Source of the DNA: Varibaculum cambriense
Lineage (GTDB): Bacteria > Actinomycetota > Actinomycetes > Actinomycetales > Actinomycetaceae
Assembly (NCBI RefSeq): GCF_002848005.1
Contig: NZ_PKHX01000011.1
Span: forward strand, 1-62,053
Length of the DNA stretch: 62,053 nucleotides
Direction: 5' to 3'
The notes beneath the pieces were generated by a model, which saw only the letters and a list, made by a program, of their open reading frames with translations, searched no databases and was not told the origin of the DNA. Within the stretch, counting starts at the first letter, position 1, and each line of letters starts with the position of its first letter. The position numbers and the translations under genes are program-made. Shown piece by piece: positions 7,592 through 17,113 of this stretch.

Positions 7592-8281
7592 ATGGCTGAA
7601 GAAAATATTAACGCCGATTCCCGGGAATCCCGTGGCAAAGGCCGCGAAGACCGGGGGCGTAAGGGCCGCCGCGACAATCGTCGTGAGCAGGAAAAGAATC
7701 AGTATTTAGAGCGCGTAGTTACCATTAACCGTGTTTCTAAAGTAGTTAAGGGCGGACGTCGTTTCGCTTTCACCGCGCTAGTAGTAGTCGGTGACGGCGA
7801 AGGTATGGTCGGTGTCGGATACGGCAAGGCTAAAGAGGTTCCCCAGGCTATTTCAAAGGGCGTCGAGGACGCGAAGAAGAACTTCTTCCAGGTACCGATG
7901 ATTGGGCGGACTATCACCCACTTGGTGCAGGGTGAAGAAGCTGCCGGTGTGGTGCTTTTGCGTCCGGCCTCTCCCGGTACCGGAGTAATCGCCGGTGGCC
8001 CGGTGCGTGCAGTTATGGAATGTGCGGGTATTCATGACGTGCTAACCAAGTCTTTGGGCAGCGCTAACGCCTTGAATATTGTGCAGGCCACGGTAGCTGC
8101 TCTGAAGATGCTGCAGCGTCCGGAAGAGGTCGCCGCACGCCGGGGACTCCCCGTTGAGCGGGTAGTTCCGGAAGCGATGCTGCGGGCTCAGGCCGAGGCA
8201 CGGGCAGAAAAAGCCGAGAAAGCGAAGAAAGACGAGGCGGATAAAGCCGCCGCCGGTGTCGCTGAAGAGGTGAATGCCTGA
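7592..8281 (+). CDS. rpsE: 30S ribosomal protein S5
   Basis: 229 residues, longer than the E. coli protein because of a charged N-terminal stretch (to about residue 38) and an Ala/Glu/Lys-rich C-terminal tail (from about 200). Such extensions are common in actinobacterial S5. The core [20 protein letters not shown] and [20 protein letters not shown] is canonical. S5 contributes to decoding accuracy and is the site of spectinomycin-resistance mutations in its N-terminal loop. Its stop overlaps the rpmD start by one base. Confidence 0.97.
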   Translation: MAEENINADSRESRGKGREDRGRKGRRDNRREQEKNQYLERVVTINRVSKVVKGGRRFAFTALVVVGDGEGMVGVGYGKAKEVPQAISKGVEDAKKNFFQVPMIGRTITHLVQGEEAAGVVLLRPASPGTGVIAGGPVRAVMECAGIHDVLTKSLGSANALNIVQATVAALKMLQRPEEVAARRGLPVERVVPEAMLRAQAEARAEKAEKAKKDEADKAAAGVAEEVNA

Positions 8282-8463
8282 TGAGTAAGCTCAAGATCAC
8301 CCAGGTTAAAGGCCTGGTTAATACCAACCAGAACCAGCGCCGCGTTATGCAGACGCTGGGTCTGCGCAAGATTCACCAGAGTGTGGAACACCAGGATAAC
8401 CCGGCTGTTCGCGGCCAGATCCGCAAAGTTTCCCACCTGGTGCAGGTAGAGGAGATTGGTTAA
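8281..8463 (+). CDS. rpmD: 50S ribosomal protein L30
   Basis: 60 residues, full length: [19 protein letters not shown] and [20 protein letters not shown] are typical. It overlaps rpsE and rplO by one base at each end, so translation of the three is probably coupled. Confidence 0.96.
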   Translation: MSKLKITQVKGLVNTNQNQRRVMQTLGLRKIHQSVEHQDNPAVRGQIRKVSHLVQVEEIG

Positions 8464-8960
8464 TGGCTGAAGATACTAAGGTAACCGAAGCAGAAGACAC
8501 TGCTAAAGAGGACGTAATCCGCTTGCATGATCTGCGTCCGGCTCCCGGCTCCAATAAGCGCCGTAAGCGCGTGGGCCGCGGTGAAGGATCGCAGGGCAAG
8601 ACTTCCGGTCGCGGTACTAAAGGTACCGGCGCTCGCAAGAATGTTCATCCTCGTTTCGAGGGTGGCCAGATGCCGTTGCATATGCGCCTGCCGAAACTGC
8701 GCGGATTTAAGAATCCCTTCGCTACCGTCTATCAGGTAGTGAACCTGGATCGTCTGCAAGAACTATTCCCCGAAGGGGGAACGGTCACAGTTGATGATCT
8801 AGTTTCCAAGGGCGCAGTTCGCAAGAACTCTTTGGTGAAAGTTCTAGGTACCGGGGAAATCTCGGTGAAACTGGAACTGATCGTAGACGCTTGGTCTGCC
8901 AGTGCCAAAGAAAAGATTGAAGCTGCCGGCGGTTCGCTAAACAAGCGGGAGCAAGACTAG
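8463..8960 (+). CDS. rplO: 50S ribosomal protein L15
   Basis: 165 residues. A short acidic N-terminal extension precedes the core [20 protein letters not shown] and [19 protein letters not shown]15 is a late-assembly 23S rRNA binder. In many bacteria secY follows directly. Here a strong terminator and a separate secreted-protein gene come first. Confidence 0.97.
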   Translation: MAEDTKVTEAEDTAKEDVIRLHDLRPAPGSNKRRKRVGRGEGSQGKTSGRGTKGTGARKNVHPRFEGGQMPLHMRLPKLRGFKNPFATVYQVVNLDRLQELFPEGGTVTVDDLVSKGAVRKNSLVKVLGTGEISVKLELIVDAWSASAKEKIEAAGGSLNKREQD

Positions 8961-9007
8961 TTTGCACCCAGCAGCCTGACTGCTGCAGCTAAATCTAGAT
9001 AGCTAGA

Positions 9008-9048
9008 AAATCTCGGGCGGGGAGAAGATCTCCCCGCCCGAGATTTTT
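9008..9048 (+). terminator. intrinsic terminator of the spc-type operon
   Basis: aaatctcgggcgggga pairs perfectly with tccccgcccgagattt around a 7-base loop, ending in a short T-run. It lies about 50 bases after rplO and separates the ribosomal genes from secY. Confidence 0.9.
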
Positions 9049-9220
9049 ACCTTTATAGCTACTGCCACCTCGAAAGTCGCTTTCGAGATAAGTGTCTCTA
9101 GTCACCAGGCTTGACATTAAGCGCAGCCAAACCACTATACTCATAATAGATTTGTTACAAAAACGTTATACGGGGATGGCGTTAAGGCGACATCCCACCC
9201 CTTAAGGCTCAGGAGATATC

Positions 9221-9862
9221 GTGAGAAAAACCTGGTTGATGGCACCAATCGTGGTTATGGCGGCATTTGGTTTAGTAGCTGCAGATTCTGTACATCCCTC
9301 AGTAGCAGCAGACGCTCATACAGTTAACGTTTCCCAGCTAGCTAACAATATGCTGCAGGAAAACCTATACAACCAGGCAGTTTCAGTTGATGATGGAGTT
9401 AAGGTTTCCTCTAACAAGGTCACTGCATTCTCGGCGGGTGCGACCTCATCTTCTGCGAATACCGAAACTGGCTCCCCTCTCCCTGCCGCGGAAACTCCCA
9501 ATTGCGTTCCTCCCAGTGGAGATCCGGCAGTGCAGCCGTGGCCGCGTCAGGTACGCACTATGGTCTCCCAGCGTTTCGGGGTTACCAATATCGGCGGTTT
9601 CCGCCCTGGCGACCCTCGGGATCACGGTAAGGGGTTAGCGCTGGACGTAATGGTGCCGGTTTCTTCTGCCCTGGGAGATTCCATCGCCAATTGGGCGATT
9701 GCTAATAGCGGGGACTTAAACATTAAATATGTAATCTGGAAACAAAAGATCTGGATGCCCGGCCGCAGCTGGAAAGGTATGGAAGACCGCGGCTCGATCA
9801 CCGCGAACCACTTCGATCACGTACACCTCAGCTTTAATACCGGATCCGGCCGCTGCCTGTAG
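9221..9862 (+). CDS. secreted protein with M15-like (VanY/ARB_07466-type) C-terminal domain
   Basis: 213 residues. There is an N-terminal signal peptide (about 1-30, cleavage near SVAADA), a low-complexity Ser/Thr/Ala linker to about 95, then a C-terminal domain with GGFRPGDPRDHGKGLALDVMV and NHFDHVHLSF. The HxxGxAxD-like element (HGKGLALD) and the HxDH-like ending (HFDHVH) are the zinc-ligand pattern of M15/VanY-type peptidoglycan peptidases. Single His/Asp ligands are present, but I cannot confirm activity. It is likely a cell-wall hydrolase or a related wall-binding protein. It stands alone between a terminator and secY, with a gctcaggagat binding site. Confidence 0.75.
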   Translation: MRKTWLMAPIVVMAAFGLVAADSVHPSVAADAHTVNVSQLANNMLQENLYNQAVSVDDGVKVSSNKVTAFSAGATSSSANTETGSPLPAAETPNCVPPSGDPAVQPWPRQVRTMVSQRFGVTNIGGFRPGDPRDHGKGLALDVMVPVSSALGDSIANWAIANSGDLNIKYVIWKQKIWMPGRSWKGMEDRGSITANHFDHVHLSFNTGSGRCL

Positions 9863-10135
9863 GCAAGCTCGCCCGCAGGCCGCAACCACAATTACGCCGC
9901 TGCGGTAGCAGTTTCATCCAAAGGTTACGTTTAGGAGCCCGGGCTCTTTAGCCTGCGCTAGCGCCTCCGCTCGCGCCCTCGGAAAATTAGCTGAAGCGAT
10001 GAAAGCTCGGAACCCGCGTGAACATTACCCCAAAAAGCAGCTGCATGTGCTATTGCGTGGCTAAATTGTGTAGGCTTTGAAGGGTTAAAGAATTATCTTT
10101 TTTATGCTGTAAAAACACAGATTGCTGGAGGCAGC

Positions 10136-11428
10136 TTGCTAAGCGTATTTGTACAGGCGTTTAAAACGCCCGATCTCAGGAAAAAGCTCCTGTTCACCTT
10201 GGCGATTATGGCGCTATATCGGGTCGGATCCCATATCCCTTCACCGGGGGTTAACTATCCGAACCTGCAGGCGTGTCTAAAGAACAACGAGCAAAACGGG
10301 CTCCTCGATTTGGTGAATCTCTTCTCCGGGGGCGCGCTGCTGTCCCTGTCCGTGTTCGCCATGGGGATCATGCCCTACATTACGGCCTCGATTATCATCC
10401 AGCTGATGCGGGTAGTGATTCCTCGCTTCGAAGACCTTCACCGCGAAGGGCAAGCCGGAAAAGCTAAAATGACCCAATACACCCGCTACCTGACCATCGG
10501 TCTCGGGGTATTGCAGTCAGTGACCATTATTTATATGGCGCGGTCGGGACAGCTGCTACAAGGGTGTGCTCCCAGCAAACCGATTATCCCCGATGAATCG
10601 GCGCTTAACTACTTGATCATGATGATCACCATGACCGCCGGTACCGGCCTAATTATGTGGCTGGCCGAGCTCATCACTGAAAACGGCATCGGTAACGGCA
10701 TGTCCCTGCTGATCTTCACCGGCATTGTGGCTAACATGCCCGCCCACCTGCAATCGATTGGCGCCTCCGGCGGAGTCTGGAAAGTCCTGGTAATCATTGC
10801 TTTGGTTGCCCTGATTACTCTCGCGATCGTGTTCGTAGAGCAAGCCCAAAGACGCATCCCGGTACAGTACGCCAAACGGATGGTGGGCAGGAGAATGATT
10901 GGTGGCTCTACCACCTATATCCCCATGAAAATCAATATGTCCGGGGTTATCCCGGTGATTTTCGCGGCCTCGCTACTGGCCATGCCGCAAATGATTTCCC
11001 GCTTCGGCAAACCTACCGCCGGCTGGGTCAAATGGATTAATGATAACTTCCAACACGACTCCTTGCTCTACCTGATCTGTTACGCGCTACTCGTGCTAGG
11101 GTTCGCTTTCTTCTACACTCAGATCACTTTCAACCCCGAGGAAATCGCCGACAATATGAAGAAGTACGGCGGTTTTATTCCCGGGATTCGAGCAGGGGCG
11201 CCTACCGCCGACTATCTGCACTACGTGATTAGCCGAATTACCACTGCCGGGGCGATCTACCTGGTAGTGGTAGCCATGGTGCCAATCGTGGCGCTGATTC
11301 CGCTTAAAGTTACGCAGATGCCGTTCGGAGGGACTACCCTGCTGATTATGGTGGGTGTGGGTCTGCAAACTGTACAGCAGATTGACGCTCAGCTTCAGCA
11401 ACACCACTATGAAGGATTCCTGAAATGA
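10136..11428 (+). CDS. secY: protein translocase subunit SecY
   Basis: 430 residues, ten predicted membrane spans, with the SecY hallmarks GVNYPNLQACL (plug side), FSGGALLSLSVFAMGIMPYI, VVIPRFEDLHREGQAGKAKM, and the cytoplasmic loops around RRIPVQYAKR. It forms the membrane channel of the Sec system with SecE and SecG. The start is TTG (10136), 6 bases after ggagg. The 270 bases upstream hold no gene. adk overlaps its stop by 4 bases (ATGA), giving a secY-adk-map operon. Confidence 0.97.
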   Translation: MLSVFVQAFKTPDLRKKLLFTLAIMALYRVGSHIPSPGVNYPNLQACLKNNEQNGLLDLVNLFSGGALLSLSVFAMGIMPYITASIIIQLMRVVIPRFEDLHREGQAGKAKMTQYTRYLTIGLGVLQSVTIIYMARSGQLLQGCAPSKPIIPDESALNYLIMMITMTAGTGLIMWLAELITENGIGNGMSLLIFTGIVANMPAHLQSIGASGGVWKVLVIIALVALITLAIVFVEQAQRRIPVQYAKRMVGRRMIGGSTTYIPMKINMSGVIPVIFAASLLAMPQMISRFGKPTAGWVKWINDNFQHDSLLYLICYALLVLGFAFFYTQITFNPEEIADNMKKYGGFIPGIRAGAPTADYLHYVISRITTAGAIYLVVVAMVPIVALIPLKVTQMPFGGTTLLIMVGVGLQTVQQIDAQLQQHHYEGFLK

Positions 11429-11991
11429 AAAAACGCTTAGTGATCCTGGGCGCTCCCGGTGCTGGAAAGGGCACTCAGGCGCGCAATATCTGCGAACTGT
11501 TAGCTATTCCTACTTTTTCTACCGGAGCGATGCTACGCGCGCAAATGCAGGCGGGTACCGAGCTAGGTAATAAAGCTAAAGAACTTATTGACCGGGGCGA
11601 GCTAGTTCCCGATTCGGTGATTAGCGCCCTGGTAGAAGCAGAACTCAAAACTGATCGTTACCGCGGTGGGTTCCTAGCTGACGGCTACCCCCGCAACCTG
11701 GAACAGGCTCGTTTCCTGGATCAGGTGCTCAAAGATATGGGAACCCAGCTGGATGCGGTTATCAACCTGGATGTCAATTTAGAGGACGTGGTGGGCAGGC
11801 TACTAAAGCGCGCCGAGATTGAACACCGCTCCGATGATACCGAACCGGTGATTCGTCGCCGCCTGCAGGTTTACCAAGAACAAACCGAGCCGCTAGTGCG
11901 CTATTATCGCGAGGCCGACCTGCTAATTAATATTGATGGTAACGGATCTATCGACCAGGTTTGGGACAATATCGCGGCTCAGCTGCAGTAA
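11425..11991 (+). CDS. adk: adenylate kinase
   Basis: 188 residues. It has the P-loop GAPGAGKGTQ at the N-terminus, the AMP-binding segment FSTGAMLRAQM, and DGYPRNLEQA. The LID region is short (RAEIEHRSDDTEPVIRRRL) with no zinc-binding Cys, as usual for short-type actinobacterial enzymes. It interconverts ATP+AMP and 2 ADP. It is coupled to secY by an ATGA overlap. Confidence 0.96.
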   Translation: MKKRLVILGAPGAGKGTQARNICELLAIPTFSTGAMLRAQMQAGTELGNKAKELIDRGELVPDSVISALVEAELKTDRYRGGFLADGYPRNLEQARFLDQVLKDMGTQLDAVINLDVNLEDVVGRLLKRAEIEHRSDDTEPVIRRRLQVYQEQTEPLVRYYREADLLINIDGNGSIDQVWDNIAAQLQ

Positions 11992-12025
11992 TCAGTTAAC
12001 CGCATCGGGAAGAAGATAGGTAGCC

Positions 12026-12919
12026 ATGCTATTTGGGCGAGGCATCGAACTAAAGAACCGGACCCAACTGGGTTATATGCGCCAGGCAGCCCTAATCGTT
12101 AATCAGATTCATGAGGCCGTCTGGGAGAATGCGCGCGCCGGGGTCACGCCCCGGCAAATAGATGAAATATCGGCGCAGGTAATCGCCGATGGAGGCGCTC
12201 ACTCTAACTTCCTGGGATATTTTGATTACCCCGCCACCATCTGCATCTCGGTCAATGACACCGTGGTTCACGGCATCCCCGGTGACGTTCCCTTTGAGAT
12301 CGGAGACTTAGTTAGTTTCGATTGCGGCTGCTATCTGGAACGAGACGGGAAACAGTGGCACGGAGACTCGGCGTTTTCGGTGATTATCGGAGAAGAACCT
12401 GCCCCTAAGCCGGATCCCTCCATTTCCGCACATGCGTACCCGACGTCCTCAGAAAAGGAACAGCTTCTGGAGATAACCCGGCACAGTACCTGGGCAGGCG
12501 TGGCGGCCATAGCTGGTCCGCGAGCCCGCGTGAATGATATTGGCGGGGCGATCGAGGACGCAGTAGACTCCTTCGGTGAACGCTTTGGCTGGACCCCGGG
12601 AATCGTAGAAGAGTTCACCGGGCATGGAATCGGCACCGCTATGCATCAGGCACCGGATGTTTTTAACTTCCGGGCGGCAGGCAGGTCAGCGGCGATTAAA
12701 CCAGGAATGGTGCTGTGCGTGGAGCCAATTTTGACTCGCGGCTCGAATCAAGTTGTTACCCTGGCCGATGATTGGACAGTGAAAACCGTAGATCACTCCC
12801 TCGCCTGTCATTGGGAGGCGCAAGTCGCAGTGTTACCGGACGGGATCTGCGTCCTCAACCAGCCTGATTTTGGAGAGGCGGCTTTGGCTCCCTTCGGAGT
12901 AAAGCCCGTGAAACTCTAA
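12026..12919 (+). CDS. map: methionine aminopeptidase, type I
   Basis: 297 residues. Metal-binding residues of MetAP are visible in order: Asp in SFDCGCYL, Asp in WHGDSAF, His in FTGHGIGTAMHQ, Glu in LCVEPIL, and Glu in HWEAQVAV. It removes the initiator Met from nascent proteins in the cytosol. It follows adk after 34 bases in the classic secY-adk-map order. There is no N-terminal SH3-binding or zinc extension. Confidence 0.95.
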   Translation: MLFGRGIELKNRTQLGYMRQAALIVNQIHEAVWENARAGVTPRQIDEISAQVIADGGAHSNFLGYFDYPATICISVNDTVVHGIPGDVPFEIGDLVSFDCGCYLERDGKQWHGDSAFSVIIGEEPAPKPDPSISAHAYPTSSEKEQLLEITRHSTWAGVAAIAGPRARVNDIGGAIEDAVDSFGERFGWTPGIVEEFTGHGIGTAMHQAPDVFNFRAAGRSAAIKPGMVLCVEPILTRGSNQVVTLADDWTVKTVDHSLACHWEAQVAVLPDGICVLNQPDFGEAALAPFGVKPVKL

Positions 12920-13044
12920 GCAGCACCGAGATATCAGCGTTGCGCTCGCCCGCAAAGTTCACGCTGCCTCTCTTGCGGATACCTTTTTCTGAGCGTTACC
13001 ACCTTGCCGGCTGGTAGAGTCGGTTTCAAGAAGGAGGTAAACCG

Positions 13045-13587
13045 ATGCGTGTTCCCTTTCGGAAACTTTCCCGGATGATATCGCTGCTAGGCGGGAGCCA
13101 GCTAGATCAATCTACCTCCCACCCTAATCGTCGGCGGCAACAGAAAAAGTTGGCCCGCCCCGCTGGTCGAGCCCGTTATATAACCAAAGGCGATAAGGTT
13201 CCTCCCTTCGTCTATGACCCAAAAACTGGCAATGGAGCGGCCGACCCGGGGGAGGTTATTTGGTGTTGGGTTCCCTATGAAGAAGAGGATGGGCGCGGCA
13301 AAGATCGTCCGGTGCTGGTTATGGCCGCGTTAGCCGAAGCAGTTATCGGCGCCCAATTAACCAGCAAAGATCACGATAAAGACGCCGCTCAAGAGGCACA
13401 TTGGGGACGTTACTGGATGGATATCGGCGCGGGTGCCTGGGATTCTAAAGGTCGCGAATCCGAAGTACGGTTGGATCGTTTGCTGCTCATTCCGCGGCGG
13501 GAAGTGCGCCGGGAGGGAGCCCGCCTAGATCGCGAGCGTTTTAACCAGGTTGCGGCGGCTATCCGTAAACGGCAAAGACTGAAGTAG
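13045..13587 (+). CDS. PemK/MazF-like family protein
   Basis: 180 residues. About 60 basic N-terminal residues precede a PemK/MazF-like domain, seen in PGEVIWCWVPYEEEDGRGKD followed by RPVLVMA, which is the actinobacterial form of the MazF N-terminal strand pair with the conserved Arg-Pro. Classical MazF proteins are mRNA interferases, but these longer variants next to map/infA have no partner antitoxin gene, and none is seen here. Start ATG with aaggaggtaa upstream. Function beyond family membership is uncertain: it could be a solitary ribonuclease or a non-toxic relative. Confidence 0.7.
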   Translation: MRVPFRKLSRMISLLGGSQLDQSTSHPNRRRQQKKLARPAGRARYITKGDKVPPFVYDPKTGNGAADPGEVIWCWVPYEEEDGRGKDRPVLVMAALAEAVIGAQLTSKDHDKDAAQEAHWGRYWMDIGAGAWDSKGRESEVRLDRLLLIPRREVRREGARLDRERFNQVAAAIRKRQRLK

Positions 13588-13747
13588 CAAAGGGAAGGCC
13601 GCGCTTAGGATGGAGCAGAGAACTTACTTCTGAAGAATGTATTTTGCAACCTGCGACACGCTGCTGACTGCAAAAAAGCCGCAGGCGTGACCGATCTAAC
13701 CCTATATCAGCTTTAGGTTAGTCCCGTAACTAACGTAAAGTTGACTA

Positions 13748-13776
13748 TTGGGTTTGTGGCTAGTGGGGAATAGTAT
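13748..13776 (+). promoter_or_regulatory. promoter upstream of infA
   Basis: TTGGGT (13748-13753) and TAGTAT (13771-13776) are separated by 17 bases. The predicted start of transcription lies about 35 bases before infA. TTGACT at 13741 has too long a spacing to pair with the same -10. Confidence 0.55.
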
Positions 13777-13818
13777 ACCCGTTAGTCATCCTATGTGAAC
13801 AAGGTTAGTGAAGGATAG

Positions 13819-14040
13819 ATGGCTAAAAAAGAAGGCGTTGTAGAGGTCGAAGGTACCGTAGCAGAGGCACTCCCGAATGCATATTTTCGGGTGGAACTGG
13901 AAAACGGTCATAAAGTGTTAGCGCACATCTCGGGCAAAATGCGTCAGCATTATATCCGAATCTTGCCAGAGGATCGCGTGGTCGTAGAGCTCAGCCCCTA
14001 CGATTTAACCCGCGGCCGAATCGTTTATCGATACAAGTAA
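13819..14040 (+). CDS. infA: translation initiation factor IF-1
   Basis: 73 residues, an S1/OB-fold protein: [18 protein letters not shown] and [20 protein letters not shown] are canonical. It occupies the ribosomal A site during initiation. It begins the infA-rpmJ-rpsM-rpsK unit with a promoter just upstream. Confidence 0.97.
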   Translation: MAKKEGVVEVEGTVAEALPNAYFRVELENGHKVLAHISGKMRQHYIRILPEDRVVVELSPYDLTRGRIVYRYK

Positions 14041-14083
14041 AGCAGCGGACGGCGGGCTAATCCGTCGCCGCAAGAGGGAAGTT

Positions 14084-14197
14084 ATGAAGGTTCAACCCAG
14101 CGTTAAGAAGATCTGTGAAAAATGCAAGGTGATTCGTCGCCACGGCGTTGTCATGGTGATTTGCGAAAACCCTCGGCATAAACAGCGTCAAGGCTAG
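14084..14197 (+). CDS. rpmJ: 50S ribosomal protein L36
   Basis: 37 residues: [20 protein letters not shown] at the start and [11 protein letters not shown] at the end. The Cys residues (CEKC and the later C with His) form the zinc site of the C-plus type L36. It lies 43 bases after infA, in the standard place. The start is the ATG at 14084. Confidence 0.95.
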   Translation: MKVQPSVKKICEKCKVIRRHGVVMVICENPRHKQRQG

Positions 14198-14324
14198 CCG
14201 AGAATAATAATAAGCGTGCTACCAGCACCTTCCAGATACGGAAGGTGACCCCAGGTCCGGAGGCCTGGGCCGGGAAACGGAAGGTGGCGCGACGGCCTCC
14301 GGAAACAATGTGGAGAGAAAATTA

Positions 14325-14702
14325 ATGGCAGCACGTATTGCCGGTGTTGATCTTCCGCGCGAAAAGCGACTGGAAGTAGCACTTACTTACATTTATGGCG
14401 TAGGGCGCACGCGCGCTCAAAAAACGCTGAAAGAGACCGGAGTTTCTCCGGATGTGCGCGTAAAAGATATTACCGAAGAAGATCTGATCAAAGTTCGCGA
14501 CTTTATTGAATCGAACTACAAAGTAGAAGGCGACCTTCGTCGTGAGGTCCAAGCCGACATTCGCCGCAAGATTGAGATTGGTTCCTACCAGGGCTTGCGT
14601 CACCGTTTCCATTTGCCGGTGCACGGTCAGCGGACCAAGACCAATGCGCGTACCCGCAAGGGCCCCAAGCGCACTGTTGCTGGTAAGAAGAAGGCTGTAT
14701 AA
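14325..14702 (+). CDS. rpsM: 30S ribosomal protein S13
   Basis: 125 residues from the ATG at 14325 ([20 protein letters not shown]). An upstream in-frame GTG at 14310 is rejected because the Shine-Dalgarno gagag lies within the extra codons. [20 protein letters not shown] is the conserved tRNA-contacting C-terminal segment. It sits in the head of the small subunit and touches the P-site tRNA. Confidence 0.96.
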   Translation: MAARIAGVDLPREKRLEVALTYIYGVGRTRAQKTLKETGVSPDVRVKDITEEDLIKVRDFIESNYKVEGDLRREVQADIRRKIEIGSYQGLRHRFHLPVHGQRTKTNARTRKGPKRTVAGKKKAV

Positions 14703-14747
14703 GTAAGCGCAGGCACCACCTGCTGGATCTGAGAAAAGAAGGAAGAT

Positions 14748-15146
14748 ATGGCTGCTAGTTCTATTAAGAGCCGTAAGCCGCGTCGGGCTGCGCGTAAGAA
14801 CGTTATTCAGGGAAAAGCGTTCATTAAGTCCACATTCAACAACACTATCGTTTCGATTACCGATCCCTCCGGGGCTGTTATTTCTTGGTCGTCTGCCGGC
14901 CAGATGGGCTTTAAAGGATCACGTAAATCTACTCCTTTCGCTGCGCAGATGGCTGCAGAAGCTGCTGCTCGGCGGGCTCAGGAGCACGGCATGAAGAAAG
15001 TTGACGTGTTCGTGAAAGGACCGGGATCAGGTCGCGAGACCGCTATTCGTTCTTTGCAGGCTACCGGCCTGGAGGTCGGTACCATTCAGGACGTTACCCC
15101 GCATGCCCATAATGGCTGCCGTCCTCCCAAGCGCCGTCGCGTATAA
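14748..15146 (+). CDS. rpsK: 30S ribosomal protein S11
   Basis: 132 residues: HIQ-type N-terminal extension, [20 protein letters not shown], and the C-terminal [18 protein letters not shown]. It lines the mRNA exit region of the platform. rpsD (S4), which follows in the E. coli order, is not here. rpoA comes next, as in other actinobacteria where rpsD lies elsewhere. Confidence 0.97.
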   Translation: MAASSIKSRKPRRAARKNVIQGKAFIKSTFNNTIVSITDPSGAVISWSSAGQMGFKGSRKSTPFAAQMAAEAAARRAQEHGMKKVDVFVKGPGSGRETAIRSLQATGLEVGTIQDVTPHAHNGCRPPKRRRV

Positions 15147-15243
15147 CGCGCGTCCTAACTGAAGCAGAAAAAAGAAGATAGTAAAACACTTCTGTGAGTC
15201 TCCAGGCCGTCATTTGGGAGATTTCGCAGTCTTGTCTATAAAG

Positions 15244-15258
15244 CTGACCTTTGGTCAG
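15244..15258 (+). other. small leader hairpin before rpoA
   Basis: ctgacc pairs with ggtcag across a 3-base loop in the 162-base rpsK-rpoA gap, about 50 bases before rpoA. There is no T-run, so it is more likely a leader or processing hairpin than a terminator. Confidence 0.35.
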
Positions 15259-15308
15259 GACGTTCGTTCCAGTCATATGGCGGGCTGGGCGACAGAAAGG
15301 ACAACACG

Positions 15309-16310
15309 TTGCTTATTTCACAGCGACCCGTGCTATCAGAACAAGCGGTTAACGATCAGCGTTCCCGCTTCACTCTTGAACCCCTAGAGCCCGGATTCGG
15401 ACACACTCTAGGAAACAGTTTGCGGCGTACCCTACTTTCCTCTATTCCGGGAGCCGCAGTCACCTCTATTCGCATCGAGGGGGTGCCGCATGAGTTCCGC
15501 ACCATTCCGGGAGTAATGGAGGATGTCTCCGAGATCATTCTGAACATTAAGCAGATTGTGCTTTCTTCCGAGAATGACGAACCGGTAGTGATGTACCTGC
15601 GCAAAGCAGGTGCCGGGCAGGTTACCGCCGGGGATATTACCCCTCCGGCAGGAGTAGAGATCCACAACCCGGATTTGTACCTGGCCACTTTGAACGATTC
15701 TGGCAAGCTGGAAATCGAGCTGACGGTGGAACGAGGCCGTGGCTATGTTTCCGCTGATCAGAATAAGTCTGATGGGCACGAGATTTCTCGGATTCCCATT
15801 GACTCCATCTACTCTCCAGTAGTTAAAGTTCGCTACAAGGTAGAGGCTACTCGTGTGGAGCAGCGCACCGACTTCGACCGCTTGATTGTGGATGTAGAAA
15901 CCAAACCGGGACTAGCTCCTCGGGATGCGCTCGCTTCGGCGGGCAAAACCTTGGTAGAGCTGTTCGGGCTGTGCCAGGAACTGAATATTGAGGCCGAGGG
16001 GATTGAGATTGGCGCTCCGCAAACGGATCAGGCGCTAGCCCAAGACCTTGCACTCTCTATTGATGACCTGAATCTACAGTCTCGTTCCTACAACGCTTTA
16101 ACGCGGGAAGGAATCAACACGGTGGGGCAGCTGGTTGCCCGCTCCGAGGCCGATCTTTTGGATATCCGGAATTTCGGCGCTAAGTCAATCGAAGAGATTA
16201 AAGCGAAACTTGCGGAAATGGGGATGGCGCTAAAGGATTCTCCGCTGCCCACCTCGGTCAATCTAGATGATTTGGCCACTCCCAGTTCGTTGCAGTTCTC
16301 TGACGACTAA
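15309..16310 (+). CDS. rpoA: DNA-directed RNA polymerase subunit alpha
   Basis: 333 residues. The N-terminal domain (about 1-230) carries [20 protein letters not shown] and [15 protein letters not shown] for dimerisation and beta binding. The C-terminal domain (about 250-315) carries [20 protein letters not shown] and [17 protein letters not shown], which contact promoter UP elements and activators. The start is TTG at 15309 with gaaagga upstream. Length is normal for the phylum. Confidence 0.97.
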   Translation: MLISQRPVLSEQAVNDQRSRFTLEPLEPGFGHTLGNSLRRTLLSSIPGAAVTSIRIEGVPHEFRTIPGVMEDVSEIILNIKQIVLSSENDEPVVMYLRKAGAGQVTAGDITPPAGVEIHNPDLYLATLNDSGKLEIELTVERGRGYVSADQNKSDGHEISRIPIDSIYSPVVKVRYKVEATRVEQRTDFDRLIVDVETKPGLAPRDALASAGKTLVELFGLCQELNIEAEGIEIGAPQTDQALAQDLALSIDDLNLQSRSYNALTREGINTVGQLVARSEADLLDIRNFGAKSIEEIKAKLAEMGMALKDSPLPTSVNLDDLATPSSLQFSDD

Positions 16311-16368
16311 GTCGGGTTTTCTCGGCGCTGAAACAATAAAGTTTTTTTAGGAAAGTAAAGGAAGAAAA

Positions 16369-16935
16369 ATGCCTAAGCCATCTAAAGGTCCGCGTTTAGG
16401 AGCCGGCCCGGCACATGAGCGTAAAATCTTGGCGAATCTGGCGAAATCGCTGATTGAGCACCGTTCGATCCGCACTACTGAAGCGAAGGCTCGCCGCCTG
16501 CAGCCCTACATTGAAAAGCTGATCACCAAGGCGAAGAAGGGCGACATTCACAATCGCCGTATGGTTGCCCGCAAGCTGAACACCCAGGTTGATAAATACA
16601 CCCGCGGTTTCGATGCGGTCTACACTCTGTTCGACGAGGTAGTTCCGGATCTAGATCCCAACCGTCAGGGCGGGTACACCCGGATCGTGAAACTGCCGGC
16701 TCGCCGCGGAGACAATGCTCCGATGGCCGAGATTTCTTTGGTCACCGAAAAGGTGGAGTCTAAAGCCAAAGTGCAGCCGACCAAGGACGAAGCAGCTAAG
16801 CCAGCTTCGGATGAGGAAGCCAAAGAGGCTGACAAAGCCGAAGAAACTGCGGAAGAAGCGGTAGAAACTTCGGACAGCGGCGAAGAGACCGCGGAAGCTG
16901 AAGAAGCGGACGAAGCTGCAGATTCTGAAGAATAG
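16369..16935 (+). CDS. rplQ: 50S ribosomal protein L17 with acidic C-terminal tail
   Basis: 188 residues. The first 120 are canonical L17 ([58 protein letters not shown]). The last 60 are a Glu/Ala-rich acidic tail, also known from other actinobacterial L17 proteins. L17 lies near the peptide exit tunnel. A strong terminator follows. Confidence 0.96.
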   Translation: MPKPSKGPRLGAGPAHERKILANLAKSLIEHRSIRTTEAKARRLQPYIEKLITKAKKGDIHNRRMVARKLNTQVDKYTRGFDAVYTLFDEVVPDLDPNRQGGYTRIVKLPARRGDNAPMAEISLVTEKVESKAKVQPTKDEAAKPASDEEAKEADKAEETAEEAVETSDSGEETAEAEEADEAADSEE

Positions 16936-16985
16936 TAACTTTGCACTTATCAGTCACCACTGGATATGATAAGTAGCAATAACTT

Positions 16986-17026
16986 AATGCGGGCAGTTGG
17001 CATTACCTATGCCAACTGCCCGCATT
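16986..17026 (+). terminator. intrinsic terminator after rplQ
   Basis: aatgcgggcagttggcat pairs perfectly with atgccaactgcccgcatt around a 5-base loop, followed by atttatt. It closes the alpha-type operon. Confidence 0.9.
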
Positions 17027-17113
17027 ATTTATTGGTAGCAGATTTTAAGACCTGGGACTTAATCTTAGCGGTCAGCCAGATCGGCAAGTACAATCTCCAG
17101 GTAAGCTAAGAAC

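Noticed and set aside
7592..16935. Charged tails of S5 and L17 as novelties
   Set aside because: Acidic or Ala/Glu-rich extensions on these proteins are common in Actinobacteria.
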